Shown here piece by piece: positions 10,271 to 26,079 of a stretch of DNA of 64,000 bases. The stretch's first letter is position 1. Every line of letters begins with the position of its first letter. This DNA is from Craterostigma plantagineum (Eukaryota > Streptophyta > Magnoliopsida > Lamiales > Linderniaceae): assembly GCA_027422505.1 (NCBI GenBank), contig JAPQWV010000001.1:558001-622000 (forward strand). The letters run 5' to 3'. A model generated the notes under the pieces. That model made no database searches and was not told the origin of the DNA. It saw nothing but the letters and a program-made list of their open reading frames with translations. A program made the position numbers and the translations under genes.

Positions 10271-11265
10271 ACCCTGATAGTTGTACACGGCATACACTTC
10301 CTTGATTGTACGACAAAAAGATGCTTTGAAAGTGAAATGCAATTTCAAGTTGGTTGACAAAGTTAGCAAGTTCTTTCTTACAGCTCCTTGTTTCATTGTA
10401 GTCTATCCTATAATTGTGTCTCTTGAAGCATTGGTATGTATCTACCTCACTTGGGCAGAGACAATAATTCCCAATCAAACAGCACAAGTTACTACGTCAA
10501 TCATCTGCTGAATATCAATGGCTGAAGTTGACTTGACACCAAATAGAGCAATTGTTCTGGTGAGATAAGCCCTTTGACTCTCATCCTATGTAATCTGAGT
10601 CACAACTCACATATATCCTAGAGAATGTTTACATCAATCGAATTCTTTTTACTGTTCCACAAATGGAGGTATCTTGTTTATCAACACTGGTAAAGGAAGT
10701 CAGTCACTTTCCGAGACTTCAAGCGAGCTTTTTGGCCTGACCCTTGTTATCAATGGAAGATGCCTTGCATTCAACTCCAAGTAAGAGGAAATGCTTGTGG
10801 ACTAAGAATTTTCAGCTTCTCTGTAAGTCCTAGCTAGAACTTAACCAGACATAGACAGCTGTAACTTGATTGATCTCCTGATAAGCGGCGTGTATCTAGT
10901 ACCAGATTGGTACGATTGTTGATCGAGTTTGAACGAACTTTCTAAATGAGGTTTCGAAAAGCTTATGTAAGAATTCTCGTTTTAACACATGCTGAGGGAC
11001 TTGCATGCTTTCGATGTCGTTTTCTCGAGATTCTACTATCCCCAATAATCTGCCTTGTAGATCTTTCTTCTAAGATATTGTCAATGAGCCTTCACTAAAT
11101 GACTGAATAGTGAAGCTAAAGCATGCTGATAAGAAGTCTTACTATGAATGGAAATAGCTTGTTGCTTCTCCTCTGCAATACCTTCAAGTTTCTTTCTATT
11201 TAAGTGTGATTGTGTGGTTGAAATCATGCAAAAATATCTCACTGGTCCCATAACCCAACCAAAAA
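10271..11265. other. Intergenic region between HPR-B and the subtilase
   Basis: About 1 kb without a supportable gene. It should hold the 3' UTR of gene B and the promoter of the subtilase. No tRNA, strong repeat or clear transposon end was seen. The corresponding stretch in copy 2 is 29042-30039. Confidence 0.4.
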
Positions 11266-14071
<2,806 letters not shown>

Positions 14072-15392
14072 GTTAGACCTAAATCTCCGCGACTGTCGCC
14101 TATTGATTCGAACGGGCGTGCGGGGCGACGTAACTTCTCTAACATCGACTGTTTCTAATGTATCATCAGACGATCAGATTCGTGTTAGTGTAAGAGAATT
14201 GCTCGCTAGGCTTCAAATAGCCACTTAGAGGCCAAGCACATGGCTCTTGAGAACTCGTTGGACTAATGTAGGTGAGACGAAAAGACGTTCTTGGCTCTAT
14301 CGAAAGGAGCAATATCGCAGCTTTGGTTCGATTGCTAACTGCCACTTCTCCTCGAATCCAAGAGAAGGCCATAATCGTAATCTCCACCCTTTCGGAGTCT
14401 GGAACTTCCAGAACTTTCTAGTGGAAGAAGGCATCGTTCCTCCTACCTTAGCTAGTTGAGTGTGGCAGTGCCTTATGCACGAAGCTGTTATTCCTTACAG
14501 AGGCTGTCCAAATCAGTCGATGCTTCTAAAGCCATAGTCAAGCTTGATGGGATAAAGAGGCTAGTCGAAGTATGCCAGCGCATGATTCTATTACACAATC
14601 TGCTTCTGCTTGTACCTTGAAGAACATCTCTGCTGTGCCCGAACTAAGACGTGGCTTCGAAGAAGAAGAAGGTACCGTTCGGCGATAATCTCTCTTCTCA
14701 GGCATGGGATTTTAATGGGATCGAAGGAGTCTGCGTCAGAATGCTTGCAGAACTTGACTTCAGACAACGATTCGCTCAAGAAATTAGTTATATCGCAGGG
14801 AGGAGTAACCGCTTTAGCAGCTTACATAGACTCCGTTCGCCCTCAAGAATCTGCAGTCGGGGCATTGAGAAACATAGTCAAGCAAGTTCCCTCAGATGTA
14901 ATAACTTCGAACAATTCCTATACTGGCGAGAGTTATCCAAAAGGGTTCTTTAAAGTCGAGGCAAAGAGCGACGGAAGCAATCTGCACAATCTGCGATTCG
15001 AACGAAATGAAGGGATTGGCTGGCGAACTTGGGATCATTCCTATTCTTGTGGACGAGTTAGAGGCGAAGGACAATGGTGTAAGAGAATCTGCCGTCAGGG
15101 CGGTGCTGAGTTTGACGAGCGTTCCTCAGAACTTAAGAGAGGTGAAGAAGATCGATAAGAGCGTGCCTAACTTGGTGGCATTGCTTGATTCGAACCCTCA
15201 GAATACGGCAAGAAGTACGCTGTTCCTTGTCTTCTGATGCTTAGTTCGAGCAACAAGTGCAAGAAGATGATGGTTTCTTACGGGGCGATTGGGTATTTGA
15301 AGAAGTTGAGTGACATGGAAGTTGCTGGGGCGAATAAGCTGCTTGAGGTTCTGCAGAGGAGTACGTTTAGGAGCTTCTTTAGTATGAAGTAA
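14072..15392 (+). pseudogene. ARM-repeat protein gene, 5'-truncated copy 1
   Basis: The sequence matches 36875-38208 of copy 2, starting at LDLNLRDC near codon 110 and ending at the same stop codon. It lacks the first 110 codons and the promoter because of the 4021-bp deletion. Between 14072 and about 14610 it loses a net 11 bases relative to copy 2, so the frame breaks repeatedly. The two single-base lesions near 14920 seen in copy 2 are also present. It is fused to subtilase intron sequence at its 5' end and should not be expressed as a working protein. Confidence 0.85.
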
Positions 15393-16024
15393 ACTGTGTG
15401 GTATCTCATGTCCTCCTAAAAGTTGCACCACCTTTTTCTTTCATCTTAGTTCTTTGTAATAAGATGAGCGCTCACTCATCTGTGTAAAATTGCAAGACAT
15501 ATTTAACAGTTGGTAATGAAACCTTCGATCTTCGGTGAATTGTCAGCCGTTGGATCAAACGGTCGTTGTTAACCTTCGTGCGGCTGATGTTTGAAGCTTA
15601 TCTGGTAAACAACTGCATGTAAAATTGCAGAAAATCCTCTTCATAAATTGCAGAAAATAAAAATAAGAGGACCAAACAAACACGCCTTTTCATTATCTTC
15701 CCCGCCACCGTTCAGTTATATGTAAAAGAAAGAACGGAGATAAACATTTCTCTGATTATTAGCTGCGACCTTCAAGAACAAGCAAGAACCCAGGTGACCA
15801 TCTCCAACCCCATGCTTAAATATTTTAATCTTTTCAAGAAAAAAAAAAATCGAATCTTTTTTTGGCTTGCTGTTACTATGATGTATCCTCTGTTCCTCCA
15901 TCTTCTCGTCCAGTTTCTAGCAATTCAGTTAACAGGGTTTTCCGTGAGTTCGCTTGGTTGAGATATGGGTTCGATAATTTTAAGGTTAATCTTCGATTCT
16001 TCATTAAGGTTGTCTTGTTAGGAG
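15393..16024 (+). other. ARM gene 3' flank and PEX11 upstream region
   Basis: About 630 bp without a gene. It contains two near repeats of aaaattgcagaaaat (around 15620-15660) and poly-A/T tracts. It must hold the ARM 3' UTR and the PEX11 5' UTR. The corresponding region in copy 2 is 38209-38842. Confidence 0.4.
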
Positions 16025-17253
16025 ATGAGTACGTTGGATTTGGCCAGAGCAGAGCTTGGCCTAGCAGTTTTGTATCTGAACAAAGCTGAGGCAAGAGACA
16101 AGATATGCAGGACAATACAGTACGGCTCAAGGTTCTTGAGCAACGGCGAGCCCGGCGTGGCTCAAAACGTCGAGAAATCTACGAGCTTGGCTCGCAAAGT
16201 TTTCCGTCTGTTCAAGGTCAGATTTTTTTTTTTCTTTCTTTCTCATATCAGTTCGATTCTTAATCTTCTTCCATCTTCAAACAGTTCATCAACGATCTCC
16301 ATGCTCTGATTAGCCCAACGCCCCAGGAACCCCACTTGCCATCACATTACTGGGAAAGGTATTGTTATTCAGACATCATCCAACACTTGACTATGAGTTA
16401 ATATGATGTATGTAATGTATGTAATTTCGATATTCTCTTCAGTCGAAGAACGCCCTCTTGTCGACTTTCTTGTTCCTCGACCAAATCGTTTGGCTGGGCA
16501 GGTCAGGCTATACAAGGTAACAGTTCTTTCCGATCTCCGAGCAATTTTTTTTCCTAAAACCTATTCACCGTAATAAGGTTATCCATCTCTACTCGGTTAG
16601 AACAAAGAACGCGTGAGCTCATCGGAAGGATATCTCTCTTCTGTTGGATGGGTTCATCGGCCTGCGCCACCTTAGTCGAGGTGCGCACCGTTTAACTTTT
16701 CTCCATTTCTTTTTCCTTTTTCATGTATCCTACGATCACTTGTTGCTGTCGTAGATCGGAGAACTCGCAAGGCTTTCTTCTTCGATGAGTAAGTTAGCCA
16801 AGGAGTTGAAGAACACCGATAAATACAAAGTAAGTAATAATAAGCAAATAAACAAACAAGCAAGCAAGCTACTGCTAACTACCCTCAGAAGCTCATCGAT
16901 CTTTGTACGTTATTTTGTTTTCTCTTTCTTTGAATATGAAGAACGAGGCGTACAAAAGCAAGGTTGAGCAGTCGAATGAGAGGTCATTAGCGCTGGTGAA
17001 AGCAGCCATGGACGTAGTTGTTGCTATAGGTCTGCTTCAGCTCGCGCCGAAGAAGGTGACTCCTCGGCTCACTGGTGCCTTTGGCTTCGTTACCTCGCTC
17101 ATCTCTTGCTATCAGGTGATTGTTAGATAGATTCTGTTTTTATTTTATTCATATCGGTGTAATAAACGTAGTGCTTTTTTTTTTTTTGGGTGCTGACTGT
17201 TTGGTTTTGCTGTGAAGCTTCTTCCATCGCCACACAAGGCGAAGGCAAGCTGA
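16025..17253 (+). pseudogene. PEX11 peroxisomal membrane protein, frameshifted copy 1
   Basis: All seven exons of the intact gene at 38843-40078 are recognisable, beginning MSTLDLARAELGLAV at 16025 and ending KAKAS at 17253. Three single-base deletions hit coding exons: one A in exon 2 (AGCCCAACGCC), one A in exon 3 (TCAGGCTATAC) and one C in exon 4 (AACGCGTGAG). As written it cannot make full-length protein. Exon 1, which includes the N-terminal amphipathic region, is unchanged. Given that the lesions are isolated single bases with perfect flanks, errors in the assembled consensus are a serious alternative to pseudogenisation. Confidence 0.82.
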
Positions 17254-17599
17254 CTCGGCGGCGGGTGAAAGAAACGGTGTAAAATCATAAAAAAATCTGA
17301 ACAGTTTTCGTTCCTATTCTGTCTTGGAAAGTGAAACAGTTATGGGTGTCGTTGTTTTGTGTGCCTTTGAATTGCTCCTACGCGGTTCATTTCATTCAAA
17401 CCTTTTGAGTGATAAACACACACACACCAATACATATACAACATGTGATGTATTCATGCGTAAATATTAGCAACATTATTAAATTACCACTTTTTGTAAG
17501 ACAATTAAGATTACAAGAATCGATTACAAAATTAATCAGGTTTCGTTTCGACTATCGTTATTTTCGTTTTACACCGCAAGCGACGTCGTTTTTATTATG

Positions 17600-18346
17600 T
17601 CCGAAAACCCAATTTTATCAACACTTTCTCAATTCGGTAAACCGGCCGAACCGACCGAATAACCGAAAATTTGGTACAAACCGAATTCGGTTCGGTATTC
17701 GGTTTTTATAAAAAAAATCGGTAATTCGGTTCGGTACAGATATACTGGTTATGTATATCGTACCGAACCGAATTACCGAATTTTATTATTAAAAATATAT
17801 TTAATATGTTAAAATTAATATTACCCAACCTCTCAGCAAATCATTGAAGCACTATTCAGTATATTAAATCATGTAACGTAAACGGCCCAGCCCATTACAG
17901 GGTATATTCTCTCATCCCTCACCTCACTTCTCAGCTCACAGTCCCACTCGCACAACGAACCCTAGCCAAACAGCCCCAAATTGAAAGCAAAGCTCAATCA
18001 CAGTTTATCTCGCAACGCAGCCATCTTCCTCGCCATTATCGTGTTGATTTAAGCCTTTGGAGTTTTCTATTCGGGTGAGTGCTTTACGAAATTTCATGAT
18101 CTGAGTCCAAAGCTCAATCACTTGTGTCACGCAGCAACAGTGCCAGCTGAATGTTTTCTTTTAAATATTTTCCTAAAAATTCGGTTCGGTATTTTTAAAT
18201 TCGGTTTCTTTTAAATATTTTTTAAAAATTCGCAGCAACAGTGCCGGCTGAATTAAATTTCGGTATAACCGAATACCGGACGAGAAATTCGGTCTATAGG
18301 GGTGTTCGCAATTCGGTAAACCGAACCGAAATACCGAATTACCGAA
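17600..18346. repeat. TTCGGTTCGGTA-rich repeat tract at the duplication junction
   Basis: Many forward and reverse copies of short words such as ccgaaccgaa, attcggta and taccgaa are packed here. They flank an older copy of the AIR synthase leader at about 17845-18155. A TAGGGGTGTTCGCAATTCGG sequence near 18297 looks like a hAT-type transposon end. Copy 1 stops inside this tract at 18346, where it changes directly into PPR gene sequence. Low-complexity inverted words like these favour both real rearrangement and misassembly. Confidence 0.7.
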
Positions 18347-19531
18347 CTTGGCGTACATATTAATCAAAGCGACCCCAAGTTTTCCATTTGTTGCAAATCC
18401 GTGTTTTTTGATGTAATGATGTACTGAAACGCCTTCCTCGATGCAGCCGAGCTGTGCAGAAGCTGATAGAGCAGTGAGCACCGTCACATTATCTGGTGTC
18501 AAATTGAAGCTGTTCTTACCTATCATGTCATGGAAGACTTTCAATGCCTCGGAGTAAAGTCCATTAGCAACGTAGCCAGCCATCATTGCATTGCATGAGA
18601 TGACATCTCTTTGAGGCATGGCATCGAAGAATTGCCTTGCAGCGTCCACTTTGCCTCCTTTGGCATATCCACAAACCATACTAGCCCAGCTCACTACGTC
18701 GGTTTCTGGCATCTCATCGAAAAAAGCGCGTGCTAATTTCATCTTCCCATTCTTTGCACAACAATCGATCATAAGGTTCCAAGAAACCAAGTCTCTCTCG
18801 GGCATTCTATCAAATAGTTCTTTAGCACAATCGAAGCCGTGTTGGGAGTTGATGTAGCCACTGATCATAGTGTTCCAAGAAACTACATTCTTTGCTTTCA
18901 CTGGCATTGCATCGAACAGTTCTCGAGCCAAGTTCACCATTCCACACTTTATGTACCCATCTATCATCAGATTGTACGAAAAGCTATCTTTTACTAGCAT
19001 TCTATCAAATAATTTCCTCCCTGGTTCGACATTCCCACTCTTCAGATACATACAGATCAAACAATTTTGCAGAAACAAATCAAGCGCAAATCCAAGTTTA
19101 AGCAATAACCCGTGAATCTGCACACCCATACTCCGACAACCAAGCCTTGAACACGCTTTAAATGCAAAGGAGAAAGAATATGCATCGACTAAAACTCCTC
19201 TCACGAGCATTAACACAAATACTTGCAGTGCTGCTTCATATTCATCATCACGTAAAAGAGACCTGATCATAGCATTCCACAGGAAAGTATCTCTAAATTC
19301 GTATTCGAGAAACAGCTTCCTTGCAAAATCCTTGCATGGCCTGTGTTCGGAAAAAGCCAAATTCAAGATAATGTTTGAGGTCAATGAAGGTATCCTTACA
19401 TGTCCAGCGGTGATTAAATTTGCATGAATTTGATCTATTTCCATCTGGGTTCTGCAATGTGAAGCAAGCTTCAACGCGGGTAGAGCTGAATTACTACAAC
19501 ATACATTAACGGAGTTCACACAGAGAAGCAT
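18173..19531 (-). pseudogene. PPR gene truncated and fused to repeat DNA at the junction
   Basis: From the ATG at 19531 the frame encodes about 395 residues of a PLS-class PPR protein. The series of repeats ends at LINMYAK. Exactly there (18347) the gene meets the TTCGG-rich tract, and translation continues for about 57 unrelated residues to a stop at 18173. The missing part would normally hold further PPR motifs and an E or DYW-type C-terminal domain (family knowledge), so editing or processing activity is probably lost. The N-terminal half is the same as at 1-765. The full gene should lie to the left of the window if the duplication is real. Confidence 0.85.
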
Positions 19532-19825
19532 CGACTTATATGAAGAAGATGAGAGTTTTTGGTACTAGTGATAACTCTTTGTTCATGTAACGATAAAACA
19601 GATATTTAAAAATGGCAGCAGCTATATACAATGCTGCACTCAAGTCCCCCTATATACTGTTATTGCACATTTGCCCTTGCCCACAATCGTAATAGAGCCA
19701 GCATAGCAATCAAAATACTGCGGAATTTCTCAGCATACAAAACGAGCAGAAATGAAAATATATATTTCTTCTGTATCGAAAATATAAAAATTGGACGATA
19801 CTGAAGAAAATAAAAATAAAATAAT

Positions 19826-19898
19826 CGCCCACCCTGGGGCTCGAACCCAGGACCACAAGGTTAAGAGCCTTGCGCTCTACCGACTGAGCTAGACGGGC
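19826..19898 (-). tRNA. tRNA-Lys (CTT), second copy
   Basis: This is identical over its 73 nt to the gene at 1061-1133: anticodon loop CTCTTAA, T loop TTCGAGC, G discriminator, no intron. It is retained intact in both duplication copies, while the flanking sequence differs by one base in an A/T run. Confidence 0.95.
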
Positions 19899-20268
19899 TT
19901 ATTGTACAATATATTCTAATATTTCATATATTTATTCTCACCATTTTCCTCGTCCTTTTTTTTTTGTCCTCTCTTGCCGTGGAAAATAAATGTAGCATTT
20001 ATGACCTTTGCATTTGCAACGTTCGCTGTCTCGATAGATAGATGACGAATACATATGACAAGACTTTCAGATAAAGCCAATCTAAGAACAGTTGAAACGT
20101 ATTCTCGATCTCATCGTCAGAAAGTTTATATTATTATTTATGTTGCAAGTGCATACTAAACAAATGATAAATATCACCATCCTTCCAAACTCATCTCTAA
20201 ACAAAGACTCGATCCATCTATCCTCTTCGACTTGTATTGCTTCATCGTTTCTCTGTCTGAAGGTTTCA

Positions 20269-22488
20269 ATGGGGTTAGCAGCGCTGATTCCCATCACGTT
20301 CTTTCTCGTAGTTGTCATCCATTTATTGGTCAAAAGACTCCTCGGGAAAAACGAAGGGAAGAAGAAGTACCATCCCATCGCTGGTACGGTTTTTCGAACA
20401 GGTCACGAACTTCAACAGATTGCATGACTACATGACTGATCTTGCAAGAAAGCACAAGACCTACAGATTGTTGGGCCCTTTCCAGAGTCAGGTGTACACT
20501 TCAGATCCTGCTAATGTCGAGTATATGCTGAAGACCAACTTCGACAACTACGGCAAGGTGAAGTCTTTTTTTTTATTTATTCTCATTCGTCGGTAGTTAT
20601 TATAAAGTAAAAGGTGTTCTGTTTTATTTAGTTGATTTCATTGTCTTACTGTGTAGCACAGTGCCCATTTTCTTGAATGAAGAAATTTACTTGATCGATG
20701 CTTCAGAAGCCTTATTGCTCGTGTTCATGCATAGAAAGGTCATCATCCACATGTTATTTGTTAATAGTCTGTCTATTCTAGTCCTAGTTTAAGGTTGTCT
20801 CAGCTTTATATGTTCGTTGGCCCTCAGAAGTCGTAACACTCGAGGAACAGAGCTTAGATTGTCTTAGCTTTGAAGGAAAAGATCCCTACATCTTTTATTG
20901 CTGATAAAAGAGTGATCTTTTTTGCAGGGTTGGTACAACTATACGATTCTAAAGGATCTATTAGGAGATGGGATCTTTGCAGTCGATGGAGACAAGTGGC
21001 GTGAGCAGAGAAAAACGTCTAGTTACGAATTCTCGACAAGGGTATTAAGGGACTTTAGTACTTTGGTATTCAAGAAGAATGTGGTGAAGCTCTCTGATAT
21101 CGTTTCTCGAGCTGCAGAATCCAACGAACCGATTGATATCCAAGTAAGCCTGAGTTTTGTTCTGTTTCTCTTACGACTACTAGGAATGTTTTTTTACGGG
21201 CTTTTGACAGTTAAAGCGTGATTTGTTATTACATCATTTTCAGGATCTGTTCATGAAAGCTACGTTAGATTCCATCTTCAGGGTAGCTTTCGGAGTCGAG
21301 CTAGACACCATGTGCGGTTCGAACGAAGAAGGTTCTGCGTTCAGCAATGCCTTCGATGATGCGAGCGCGTTGACTCTGTGGAGGTACGTCGACGTTTTCT
21401 GGAAAATAAAGAGGGCTTTAGGGCTCGCTTCTGAAGCGAAACTTAAGAAGAATATCGAAATCGTCGACGAGTTTGTGTACAAGCTCATCGCTAACAAGAT
21501 TGACCAGCTAAAGCACGGCCAAGAAAATGATCCTTCTGTGAGTTTTTCTCAGTTTCTTTTCAGAAGCTGTTTTGCTTAAGTGTGGTACTAAAAAGCATAT
21601 CTCTGCTGTCACAGATTGAGTTCAAGAAAGACGATATCTTGTCTCGATTCCTACAAGTAACGCAGACGAATCAGAAGTACTTAAGAGACGTCATACTGAG
21701 CTTTATAATAGCAGGGAGGACACAACTGCAGCTACTCTTTCATGGTTTCTTTACATGATCTGCAAACACTCCAACGTACAGGAAAAATTGGCCCAAGAAG
21801 GGAAATGTGTGATGGGATCGAATGAGCCGAAGCGTATTTCTGACTTTGTGGCTAGCTTGACCGAAGAAGCTCTAGAAAAAATGCATTACCTCCATGCTTC
21901 TCTTACAGAAACACTCAGACTATACCCTGCAGTTCCAGTGGTAAGAGTTAAGACCATTCAGCCAAGTAATTGTCTGAACATTGAAAGTACTGTGTTATCT
22001 TATCGATTTATGTAGGATGGTAAGCTGTGCTTATCCGATGATACGATGCCCGATGGATTCAGTGTGAAGAAGGGCAATTTCGTGGCTTACCAACCATATG
22101 CTATGGGGAGGATGAAGTCCATATGGGGCGATGATGCTGAGCTTTATAAGCCTGAAAGATGGCTTGATGAGAATGACTGCTTTCGACCTGAAAGCCCTTT
22201 CAAGTTCACAGCTTTTCAGGCTAGTAGACTCATACTCGGTCTTATCGATTGCGTAATGTGCGTACATGTAAGAGATGTTTGAGTGATTGATTATGGCAGG
22301 CTGGTCCAAGAATATGCTTGGGAAAGGAGTTTGCTTACAGACAGATGAAGATATTCTCGGCTGTTCTTCTGAGGTTCTTTGTGTTCAAACTGAGCGACGA
22401 GGCGAAGGAAGTGAAGTATAGGACTATGATCAATCTTCATATCGATGGTGGGCTCAGCGTTCTTGCGTTTCACAGATCAGACATTTGA
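20269..22488 (+). pseudogene. Cytochrome P450, CYP704-like, frameshifted copy 2
   Basis: Same six-exon gene as 1503-3721. Exon 1 has five T at 20390-20394 where copy 1 has four, which shifts the frame after HPIAGTV, at about residue 42. Exon 4 lacks one A near 21717, within the codons for the I-helix AGKDTT oxygen-activation motif. Either change alone would abolish the enzyme. Exons 2, 3, 5 and 6 match copy 1, including the unusual GC-starting intron before the heme-loop exon. Both lesions are single bases in short homopolymers, so the call of pseudogene depends on consensus quality. Confidence 0.82.
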
Positions 22489-22765
22489 GTGATGAACATC
22501 ATGTGGAAGGAAAAGGAAGAGAACTGCTGCAAACTGTGTGTAATAATCCATAGTCTGAAACTTGTGTATATTATGTAAAAGAACGATTCTAATCGCAGCA
22601 GTGATGCTCAAACGAAAGCGACTCGAAAATCTATTTAATAATTTACAAAAACGAAAAGGAATCTTCGCATTTCCCTCATTTCTTCTGTAACCCTTTTGTC
22701 CCAACTCCCACCCACTCCGCGCAAGCTGACTGAACAAAGCTCATCGACGGCCGACGTAGGCGGCG

Positions 22766-24023
22766 ATGGATCCCACGCGCGAGCTCCTCGTACTGGGCCC
22801 GCCGGCGGTGTTCAGAACTCACGAGGCCAAGTTCTCGGCCAGGTTCAAGATCCTCAAGCCGTGGGAATCCCAAGTCCCTCTGACCCAGTTCCTCTCCGAC
22901 CAGGCCCAGAAGGTGCAGGCGGCGCTCGTCTCCGGCGTGCGTCCGCTCACCGCCGACGTGATCGGAGCTCTCCCGTCTCTCAGGATGGTGGTCACCACCA
23001 GCACAGGCGTCAACCACATCGACCTCGACGCCTGCCGCCGCCAAGGCGTGGCGGTGGCGAATACTCCCGGCATATTCTCCGTCGACGTGGCTGATCTCGC
23101 CGTGGGGCTGCTGATCGACGTTCTGAGGAAAATTAGCGCTGGCAATCGTTATGTCAAGTGTGGGGAGTGGTCGAAGCTTGGTGGACCCTTTCCTCTTGGG
23201 CGTAAGGTAGTAGGAAGTACATAAGATTTATGTAATGAATCCAAGATTAATATCACAGGTGCTGTTTTGTGTCTTCATCAATTGCTCTAACATTCCAAGT
23301 TGCTGTCTTTATTAGAGAAGATCTGATAGACTCATATATTGTGAGCCAATAAGTATTAAAGATTCCATCTTTTTTGCTGTCTCGGTGATCTATTTTGAAA
23401 CCCCAGAATGCTAGAAACAATAAGTTCTGAAGAACTGATGTCTGCTTAAAGACCATATACTGATAATTAAGTATCATTTTCAGTTGGGAGGCAAGCGAAT
23501 TGGGATCGTAGGACTTGGAAGCATCGGCGTGAAAATTGCGAAGAGACTCGAAGCATTTGGCTGTTCAGTATCATACTACTCGAAAACAGAGAAGCAGTCA
23601 GTTCCATACACATCTTATTCTAACATCGTCGAACTCGCTTCTGCTTCAGATGTTCTTGTAATCTCCTGCGCCTTAAACGAGCAGACACATCATTTGATCA
23701 ACAGAGACGTCCTTTTAGCACTGGGAAGAAAAGGAGTTGTCTTGAATGTTGCCCGCGGAGCTGTAATAGATGAGAAGGAACTGATACTCTGTTTGCAGAA
23801 CAAAGAAATTGCAGGTGCTGGGCTTGATGTGTATGAAAACGAACCAAATGTTCCTAAAGAGTTGTATGAGCTCGACAATTTGGTTCTTTCGCCTCACGCT
23901 GCCGTGTGCACTGATGAATCGTTTGACGATCTATGCGAACTTGCTTGCGGGAATTTCGAAGCTTTTTTCGAGAATCGCCCTTTGCTTACTCAAGTTTCGG
24001 AAGAGCTTCAGAAGTGTGTTTGA
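22766..24023 (+). CDS. D-2-hydroxyacid dehydrogenase gene A (HPR/HPPR-like), intact copy
   Basis: Exons 22766-23206 and 23484-24023 encode 326 residues. Features in order are an N-terminal substrate domain with NHIDLDACRR and VAVANTPGIFS, and a Rossmann motif VGLGSIG at about residue 157. LNVARGAVIDE gives the catalytic Arg, VYENEPNVP the Glu, and LSPHAAV the His. All residues needed for an NAD(P)H-dependent D-2-hydroxyacid dehydrogenase are present. The closest known plant families are the cytosolic hydroxypyruvate/glyoxylate reductases HPR2/HPR3 and hydroxyphenylpyruvate reductase. It shares intron position and most of its sequence with gene B, which lies about 3.8 kb downstream beyond the Helitron. 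The first exon is GC-rich, as in gene B. Confidence 0.87.
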
Positions 24024-26079
24024 TTTGAACACTTGCTTTACTGCTCAGAAAAGCTTCGTCGTATAATTACAGTAACTGTTTCTTGAAGCACATATGTATC
24101 TGATTCTTGTGCAATGCAAAACAATCATCAATCAAACAGCACACATTATTACATCAGCCAGTAGATGAAGGGGTTGTTCCAATGAGATTGAGAGAGATGA
24201 GCCTTTTTCTTTTTTTTTTGTTATAAACTAGGTTTTTCCCCGTGCGATGCACGGGGTAATTTTATGTCATGAAAATTGAATAATTATTAAATTAAGATGG
24301 ATTATCTCTTTCAATTATATACATCAATCATTCCATTCTTAATTAAAGCGGAAAAGTAACTCCTTAATTTAAATACGGTGAAACAGGTTTTCATCAAATA
24401 CAATCGTATTCATAATAAACGACGAAGGGTATGTTGGTCGATGGTGTTGAACACCGTGGTATACTATGTTGGTTTGAACCCGTTATCTTCTACGTCGTCT
24501 TTTTTTATGCTCATAATATGCTCATAAGAGAAAGGTTAAATCTCTTTTCCTAAATCATGCATATCAATTTCAAAAGCTTTAGTCTCAGATAACATAAATG
24601 TTGATTCTCGAATTGGTTTCATGATACAATGTTGCAACATTAAATTTTAGATAATCTCTTCCCGAGCAAAGGTGTACATTCTTAGACTCAATATTTTATG
24701 TTATCATTCATGAGATAAGACACCAGCGTCATCCGTAGGATGCAGATCAAATTCAAGTCCGATACCAAAATTCTATGGAAATGCAGAAGTTTGTTTCCAT
24801 CTTGTTGTGAAACTTCGTAAGACTGATTTAGTGTAAGACTGCTTATTTGCGCGACTGCACATGTAGAAGGCTGCAACAATTTGTATGACTGCAAACTTCG
24901 TAGGAGTGCTTCAGTATAGATTGCGAACTATAAGACTGTTTAATTGCGCTTTGGCAATTATCGAGACTGTAGTAATTTGCAAGAGTGTACGACTGCGAAC
25001 TTCGTAAGATTGCCGTAACTTGTAAGAGTGTTCGACTGCGAACTTCGTATGACTACAGTGATTTGTAACAATGTACGACTGCGGACTTCGGAAGACTATT
25101 TCAGTGTAAGGCTACGTACAAATGTAAGACTGCTAACTTGTGCGACTGCAATTTTGGAAAACTACCGTAATTTGTATGACTATATGAACCTGAAATCATT
25201 AAATATGTGTCCACATATAAAGCAATCTTCCAATAGATAAAGATTTAACATTGACGTTATCAGCATAAGACAATAGATGAAAAACACCAATGTTCAGAAG
25301 CTAACTAAGAAACTAAATTACAACACATTAAGCGGTAAGGAGAAAATAGTTGACGCCCTAAAACCCATTGGTTTTATTCCCATCTAACTCTAACATTGTA
25401 GTTTCTTGTTTAAAAGAAACGGGCACCAATGAGTCGTTGTTCATACATCTTTTAACATAACCCTGAGTACTCGCCGACCATTTTTTGTTGTTTAAAGCAA
25501 TCTCGTATAGGCCTTTATTCGAACACTTGGAAGACCTTTCTCGATGACAGCACAAAGCAAAATAACGTTGAGAAATCCATCTTTTAACGCAGATAAAACT
25601 AAAATTGGTGAAAATCCCTAAATTGAAACGCCAAAATAAAAACACAATGTCTCATCGATATGATAACAAACTTCGCAAATCTTGACTAAATTAAACATTA
25701 ATTAATCAACCGCCTTACCATTTCACATTCGTCAACAAAAAATTACAATAAAATTAGCTAAAATAACCCGAAATCGGTGGGAAAAAACAATACCCGTCAT
25801 TTTACCCAGCCCCTAGTTATTATTATTAATAATAATAATAATCATACAAAAGCAACAATAAATTAAGACAATTTTGTCAAATGTTTACCGATTCAAACAC
25901 AAAAGAACCCACCTTCAACATTCATGATTTCATCGTCGTATTTGTACGTCGATGGATTTCGACCAGCTCTAATGGCCCCTTTTGGGCTCCAACTAAATTT
26001 TCAAAGAGGATAACTCTCGTAATAATTTGCGACTATTTAAACGTCATAACTTAAAAAAAAAAAACGAATTTACGCCATA

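Noticed and set aside
14072..15392. Short ARM gene as an independent functional gene
   Set aside because: It lacks the promoter and first 110 codons of its partner and has several further frameshifts; it is a deletion remnant.
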